Assembly (NCBI GenBank): GCA_029907205.1
Contig: JARYMI010000003.1
Span: 124,001-188,000, forward strand
DNA length: 64,000 nt
Direction: 5' to 3'
DNA from: Clostridiales bacterium
Lineage (GTDB): Bacteria > Acidobacteriota > Aminicenantia > Aminicenantales > UBA8522
Part shown: positions 59,843 to 64,000 of the stretch, one piece after another
Layout of the letters: every line of letters starts with the position of its first letter
Position numbering within the stretch: position 1 is the stretch's first letter
Notes under the pieces: model-generated
What the model was told of the DNA's origin: nothing
The model's database searches: none
Seen by the model: only the letters and a program-made list of their open reading frames with translations
Made by a program: the position numbers and the translations under genes

Positions 59843-60787
59843 ATGGAACAAGCTGCATCCCCCTCGTTTTTAAAAAAATGGCTGATCGCTGGACGCCCCT
59901 GGGCTCTCCCGGCCTCGACCATGCCCGTCATTTTCGGGACTTCTCTGGCAGTGGTCATCGGAAAAGCCGCTTTTCTCCCCGGCCGATTCTTCCTGGCCCT
60001 GATCGCGATGGTCGTTCTGCATACAGCAGCAAACATGCTGAGCGACGTGTTTGATTTCAAGCGCGGGCTCGACAGGAACGTGACGCCGGTCAGCGGAGCG
60101 TTGGTCCGGGGCTGGCTCTCGCCCCGCCAGGTGTCGATTGGCGCGGGAGTCCTCTTTGCAGCGGGCTGCGCCATAGGGCTTTATCTTGTTCATCTCACTG
60201 GCCCCGTGCTGCTCATCATCGGCGTGGCCGGTGTCATGATAGGGGTTTTCTACAGCGGCCTAAAGGTTCATGCCCTCGGGGACCTGGCCGTTTTTCTCAA
60301 TTTCGGCATCTTCGGCTCTCTCGGCGCCTGGGTCGTTCAAACTCGCGCATTTTCCTGGATTCCGGTCGTCTGGACGGTTCCGATGGCTCTGCTGGTCAGC
60401 GCCATACTCCATGCCAATAACTGGCGTGATACGGCCATGGATAAAGAAAAAAAGATTTCGACAGTTGCCTCTTTATTAGGGGATAAGCGGTCGCTTTTCT
60501 ATTATGGCTTTCTGATATTTGGGCCGTTTGTGATCGACCTCATTCTGATCATAGGACCCCGGTTAGCCGCTCGAGATCAGCGAGTCATGCCATTGACCTT
60601 TTTGGTCGTGTTTTTAGCCCTGCCGCGAGCAATGGCGCTCTGGGGACGAGCCAGACGACGCCGAGCGCCGCGCCGTCCGCTCGATTTTATCATCCTTGAC
60701 GGCGCCACCGCTCAGTACAACCTCAGCTTCGGGCTTCTTTCGACGGCAGCGTTGTGGCTGGACTTCATTCTTAATGTAGTAAAATGA
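59843..60787 (+). CDS. UbiA-family prenyltransferase (MenA-like)
   Basis: A 314-residue membrane enzyme with about 8-9 helices that transfers an isoprenoid chain to an aromatic acceptor. NMLSDVFDFKRGLD (residues 64-77) and NNWRDTAMDKEKKISTVASLLG are the two Asp-rich motifs; their wording is closest to MenA, which makes demethylmenaquinone from 1,4-dihydroxy-2-naphthoate. IAGRPWALPASTMPVIFGTSLA is the usual start. ATG 59843 has GAGGTGA upstream and overlaps nothing. No other men genes are in the window, so a UbiA relative with another acceptor is possible. Its end nearly touches the converging FAD-oxidoreductase gene (6 bases). Confidence 0.85.
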   Translation: MEQAASPSFLKKWLIAGRPWALPASTMPVIFGTSLAVVIGKAAFLPGRFFLALIAMVVLHTAANMLSDVFDFKRGLDRNVTPVSGALVRGWLSPRQVSIGAGVLFAAGCAIGLYLVHLTGPVLLIIGVAGVMIGVFYSGLKVHALGDLAVFLNFGIFGSLGAWVVQTRAFSWIPVVWTVPMALLVSAILHANNWRDTAMDKEKKISTVASLLGDKRSLFYYGFLIFGPFVIDLILIIGPRLAARDQRVMPLTFLVVFLALPRAMALWGRARRRRAPRRPLDFIILDGATAQYNLSFGLLSTAALWLDFILNVVK

Positions 60788-60793
60788 AATAAG

Positions 60794-61948
60794 CTAGACG
60801 ACTCGCCTTTCTCTTCTGCCTGGAGTTTTCTGGAAACGGTCGAAAGAAAATGGCGACAGGTCAAAGTCAGTCCGGCCTCGGCTGATAAGCTCGCTCACGA
60901 TTCGCCCTACAGCCGGCCCATGCTGAAACCCATGTCCTGAAAAGCCAACAGCGCAGAAGAATCCCTTCAAGAAGGGCACCTCGCCGATAATCGGGTTGTC
61001 ATCAGGAGTGATTTCGTACAACCCCGCCCATCCCTTGAGCATCCTGGCTTTCTCCAAGATAGGCGCTCTGTGGACAGCAACCTCGACCACTCTCTCCATG
61101 AACTCACGGTCGACGTTCAGGTTAAAACCTGACGGCTCATCGGGATCGCTCATTCCCAGGATAAGATTAGGGGCAGCGCCGCGAAGATAGAACAGCGCAT
61201 CCTGGTCAATAATCATCGGGACAGGATGGGGCAGGCGGTCAAAAGGCTGGGTCATAAACGCCTGACGTCGGCAAGGGCTCACCGGCAAATCAAGCCCGGC
61301 CATAGCCCCAACTTCCGCTGCCCAGGGCCCGGCCGCATTGACAACAACCGGCGCAGAAATAGGTCCTCTCGTTGTCTCGACGCCCAGAACTCTGTCTCCA
61401 GAAAGACGAATCGCTGTCACTCGGGTAACCTCTTCAACCCGCACGCCCAGTTTCCTGGCTGCATCGGCAAAACCCATGGCGGCAAGGTAAGGGTCGGCAT
61501 AGCCGTCTTCTGGTCCGAATGTGCCGCCGATGATATCATCGCAGTTTAGATAAGGCCAGCGCTGACGGATTTCATCTGGGTCGAGCGCCTCGACCGGGAC
61601 ATTGAACTGGCGTTGGGTTTTAACTGAAGTGAGGAACTCCTGCCAGGTTTCTTCGTGTTGGGCCAAGAAAAGATAGCCTGCCCGGCAAAACCCGATATCG
61701 ACGCCGAATTCATCCTGGAAATGCTCGAAGACGCGGACAGATTCCCGCGAAAGCAAAATGTTGGCCGGATGAGAGAACTGCTGTCTGATTCCGCCCACGC
61801 TCAGGCCCGTCGAGCCCTGGGCTAAAAGGTCTTTTTCCATGATGACGACATCCTTGATTCCGCGCTTGGCCAGGTTGTAAGCTGTGCTGGCGCCGACGAT
61901 TCCGCCGCCGATCACGACAACCCCTGCCGTTTTTCGCCATGCTCCCAA
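60794..61948 (-). CDS. FAD-dependent DAO-family oxidoreductase (sarcosine/glycine oxidase type)
   Basis: A 384-residue flavoenzyme. VVVIGGGIVGASTAYNLAKRGIKDVVIMEKDLLAQGSTGLSVGGIRQQFS is the dinucleotide-binding start with the DAO pattern; VVNAAGPWAAEVGAMAGLDLPVSPCRRQ, LKGWAGLYEITPDDNPIIGEVP and FCAVGFSGHGFQHGPAVGRIVSELI match sarcosine oxidase beta and D-amino-acid dehydrogenase relatives. The likely start is TTG 61948 with GGAG seven bases upstream; longer in-frame TTG starts lack a ribosome site. It would oxidise an N-methyl or D-amino acid; no heteromeric partners are nearby. Confidence 0.85.
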   Translation of the reverse strand: MGAWRKTAGVVVIGGGIVGASTAYNLAKRGIKDVVIMEKDLLAQGSTGLSVGGIRQQFSHPANILLSRESVRVFEHFQDEFGVDIGFCRAGYLFLAQHEETWQEFLTSVKTQRQFNVPVEALDPDEIRQRWPYLNCDDIIGGTFGPEDGYADPYLAAMGFADAARKLGVRVEEVTRVTAIRLSGDRVLGVETTRGPISAPVVVNAAGPWAAEVGAMAGLDLPVSPCRRQAFMTQPFDRLPHPVPMIIDQDALFYLRGAAPNLILGMSDPDEPSGFNLNVDREFMERVVEVAVHRAPILEKARMLKGWAGLYEITPDDNPIIGEVPFLKGFFCAVGFSGHGFQHGPAVGRIVSELISRGRTDFDLSPFSFDRFQKTPGRRERRVV

Positions 61949-62104
61949 AGGTTTTCTCCAGGCCTGGTCTTTTATTTCGCCATGTTGACATTTGAATATA
62001 ATACAGGGCTGAAGACAAAGCAAAGCACTCTTACGCCCGGAGGGAAACAAAGAGATAAAAATCCTGGGCTTAAAAAAGCAGCCGAGTTATTCTATGATAA
62101 TATT

Positions 62105-64000
62105 ATGGAACTAATATTAAGCCGTCCAAGGTTCGCAGCCGAAGAGGCCTGTGCCATCATCGCCGCATCCTACGGCCGCACGGGCAGCGCTGTTGAACTT
62201 CCAAGTGAGCGTGATCAAAACTTTCGCTTCAGCGAAGCTGGCTCTGGCAGGGAGTTCATCCTCAAGATTTCAAGCTCTGCCGAGACAAGGGAGATTCTTG
62301 AATTCCAGACGAGCGCCATCGAACACCTCAAGCGAGAAGCTCCGGAAATTGCCTGGCCCTCGATCGAGAAAAGCATGGCGGGCGAGACGATTATCACCGT
62401 CAACAGCCCCAGCGGCTCGTGCCACTTCGTCCGCCTGCTGAGCTATCTCCCCGGCCGTTTCTTTGCCGGGGTCAAGCCGCACAAACCTGAGCTTCTCGAA
62501 AGCCTTGGTGCTTTCCTCGGTCGAATGGACAAGGCCCTGCTTTCCTTCAAACACGCGGCCATGGAGAGAGAATTGAAGTGGGACTTAAAAAAAGGCGCGG
62601 TCACAATCGCCAGGCTTCTTCCTCACGTCGAGGGAAAAACTGAGCGAGAGCTCATCCAGCACTTTTTGCGGCTCTTCGAAGAGCAAGCCGTTCCCCTTCT
62701 GGCTGAACTCAGGATGAGCGTCGTCCACAACGACGCCAACGATTATAACGTTCTCGTTGGGCATGCTTCGCCTGTCGTGGAAGATCGTTTTATCAAAGTC
62801 ATCGGGATCATCGATTTCGGCGACATGCTGTACAGCTTCACGGTCGGTGAGCTGGCTGTCGGCGCCGCGTATGCGATGATGGGGAAGAAAGACCCGCTGG
62901 CCGCAGCGGCCGCCATTGTCTCTGCCTATCACCGTGTTCTTCCTCTATCGGATACAGAGATTCAGGTCCTCTATCATCTTGTTGCCATGCGGCTCTGTTT
63001 GAGCGTGACCATATCAGCCGAACAGAAAAAGCAGGAGAAAGAGAGCGAATACCTGACAATAAGCGAGAAGCCTGCCTGGGCCCTGCTCCGCCAGTGGCGG
63101 GAGGTCAACCCGAGGCTGGCTTATTACGTATTCCGCCAGGCGTGCGGGCTCGCCCCCTGTGCAAAGTCGGAGAAAGTTGTCTTCTGGCTAAAGTCTCATC
63201 AGGAAGACGTGGGCCCCGTGATTGAAGCGGATTTTAGGAAAAATCCTCTTCTGTTTTTTGACCTGAGCGTGGGGAGCCGCGAGCTCGGCGCGTGCGATAA
63301 TCCAGATAACATGAAGGACCTCAGAGTCTGGATGTCTCGCCGGATCTCTGCCGCCGGGGTTGAGGTGGGAGTCGGACGCTACGGAGAGGTTCGGCATTTG
63401 TACACGAGCGATATTTTTAGAATTCCGGGAAATGACACTCCTGAATGGCGGACTGTCCATCTTGGCACTGACCTTTTTATTGAGGAAGGCTCATCTGTTC
63501 ATACGCCGCTGGACGGGACTGTTTATAGCCTCCAGAACAATAAGGGCCATCTTGATTATGGCCCGACTGTTATCCTTGAGCACAGGATTTCAGAAGGGCT
63601 GAACTTCTATACTCTTTATGGCCATCTCACCCAAGACTCCCTTGTCGGCCTGACCGAAGGAGAGAGAATAAAAAAGGGCCAGAAAATTGGTGCCGTCGGC
63701 CGCTTTGAGGAAAACGGCGGCTGGCCGCCCCATCTCCACTTCCAGATCATAACTGACCTTCTCGGCAGACGGGGAGATTTTCCTGGAGTCGCTCCGCCAA
63801 GTCAGAAGGACCTCTGGCTAAGCCTCTGTCCTGATCCAAACTACATCCTGAAGATACCCGAAGAAAAAAAACCGTCATTCGCCATGGAAAGGGGAAGAGA
63901 TGAGATTATTCGGTTGCGCCGGACATATCTGGGTCCAACCCTCAGCATCTCTTACAGGAAGCCGCTCAAGATCGTGCGGGGATTCGGGCAACGTCTGTAC
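62105..64000 (+). CDS. APH-type kinase fused to M23 peptidase domain (3' end outside window)
   Basis: An open frame of at least 632 codons that runs off the window. Residues about 1-340 are an aminoglycoside-phosphotransferase-like kinase: RDQNFRF, FVRLLSYLPGRFF, SVVHNDANDYNVLV (catalytic Asp) and IIDFGDMLYSFTVGELAVG (metal Asp). Residues about 430-600 are an M23/LytM fold: HLGTDLFIEEGSSVHTPLDG gives HxxxD and PHLHFQI gives HxH, so the zinc site looks complete. From memory the same pair is followed in many bacteria by a class III aminotransferase; KIVRGFGQRLY at the very end would begin that domain. ATG 62105 has no clear ribosome site; an in-frame ATG at 61982 is possible. The substrate is unknown. 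Confidence 0.86.
   Translation, partial: MELILSRPRFAAEEACAIIAASYGRTGSAVELPSERDQNFRFSEAGSGREFILKISSSAETREILEFQTSAIEHLKREAPEIAWPSIEKSMAGETIITVNSPSGSCHFVRLLSYLPGRFFAGVKPHKPELLESLGAFLGRMDKALLSFKHAAMERELKWDLKKGAVTIARLLPHVEGKTERELIQHFLRLFEEQAVPLLAELRMSVVHNDANDYNVLVGHASPVVEDRFIKVIGIIDFGDMLYSFTVGELAVGAAYAMMGKKDPLAAAAAIVSAYHRVLPLSDTEIQVLYHLVAMRLCLSVTISAEQKKQEKESEYLTISEKPAWALLRQWREVNPRLAYYVFRQACGLAPCAKSEKVVFWLKSHQEDVGPVIEADFRKNPLLFFDLSVGSRELGACDNPDNMKDLRVWMSRRISAAGVEVGVGRYGEVRHLYTSDIFRIPGNDTPEWRTVHLGTDLFIEEGSSVHTPLDGTVYSLQNNKGHLDYGPTVILEHRISEGLNFYTLYGHLTQDSLVGLTEGERIKKGQKIGAVGRFEENGGWPPHLHFQIITDLLGRRGDFPGVAPPSQKDLWLSLCPDPNYILKIPEEKKPSFAMERGRDEIIRLRRTYLGPTLSISYRKPLKIVRGFGQRLY

Noticed and set aside
61985..62002. 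TTGACA followed closely by TATAAT on the plus strand
   Set aside because: The spacer is only 6 bases, so the two boxes cannot act together as a sigma-70 promoter.
1..64000. CRISPR arrays, rRNA genes, prophage or intact insertion sequences
   Set aside because: I found no regularly spaced direct repeats, no rRNA-like sequence, and no integrase, transposase or phage structural genes.

Overview
The window reads as a free-standing chromosomal segment of a GC-rich (roughly 55%), Gram-negative-type bacterium. It has an outer-membrane beta-barrel protein, Tat and Sec signals, lipoproteins, type IV pilus minor pilins with a PilY1 and c-di-GMP proteins. Strong AGGAGG-type ribosome sites and TTGACA/TATAAT-type promoters are common. 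From memory, the mix of secreted alkaline-phosphatase-superfamily enzymes, C69, S9 and M14 peptidases, a CstA/NSS transporter pair, an ADP-forming acyl-CoA synthetase, a sortilin/BNR-type remnant and a TIM-barrel/DUF1080 fusion best resembles Candidatus Aminicenantes or a related Acidobacteriota-like lineage. That placement is inference; there is no rRNA here to confirm it.

Layout. 1-4.1 kb: a nitroreductase, then a large exported protein with an HExxH protease site, a TolB-like propeller and an Omp85-like barrel. 4.1-11.7 kb (minus strand): a tightly coupled operon of three alkaline-phosphatase-superfamily phosphodiesterases, a small RHH-like protein, an Oxa1/DUF106-like membrane protein and an aminotransferase. 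11.8-17.2 kb: fused ADP-forming acyl-CoA synthetase, HD-GYP protein and HEAT-repeat protein. 17.3-20.1 kb: rhamnose isomerase and rhamnulokinase. 20.15-20.39 kb: a MITE-like element with an 8-bp flanking duplication, sitting between two back-to-back promoters. 20.4-22.2 kb: MrfB/YprB-like nuclease and a Fur-family regulator. 22.4-28.7 kb: minor-pilin operon ending in PilY1. 28.8-36.5 kb: a REP-like palindrome, a variant UppP and four membrane transporters. 36.6 kb: tRNA-Arg(ACG). 37-40.7 kb: a Tat-exported alanine racemase, then glgC and a NIF3-family gene. 40.8-48.4 kb (minus): heparinase-II/III-like lyase, exported hypothetical, C69 dipeptidase, aminoacylase-like M14 enzyme, tiny membrane protein and a permease. 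48.5-64 kb: PilZ protein, sugar isomerase/DUF1080 fusion, prolyl oligopeptidase, large M14 protein, a BNR/sortilin pseudogene, exported methyltransferase, DUF2207 protein, RsbRD-like protein, lipoprotein, UbiA prenyltransferase, FAD oxidoreductase and a 3'-truncated APH-M23 protein.

How it fits together (inference). Exported peptidases (C69, S9, two M14-fold enzymes) and several amino-acid/peptide/organic-acid transporters (CstA, NSS, APC, DASS, IT-type) suggest peptide and amino-acid scavenging. The ADP-forming acyl-CoA synthetase would recover ATP from acyl-CoA. RhaA/RhaB and the lyase add sugar and polysaccharide use, and GlgC adds glycogen storage. HD-GYP, PilZ and the pilins point to c-di-GMP-controlled surface behaviour. 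The most unusual parts are the triple phosphodiesterase operon with the Oxa1-like protein, the MITE that splits a divergent promoter pair, and enzymes of normally cytoplasmic families that carry export signals (alanine racemase, SAM methyltransferase).
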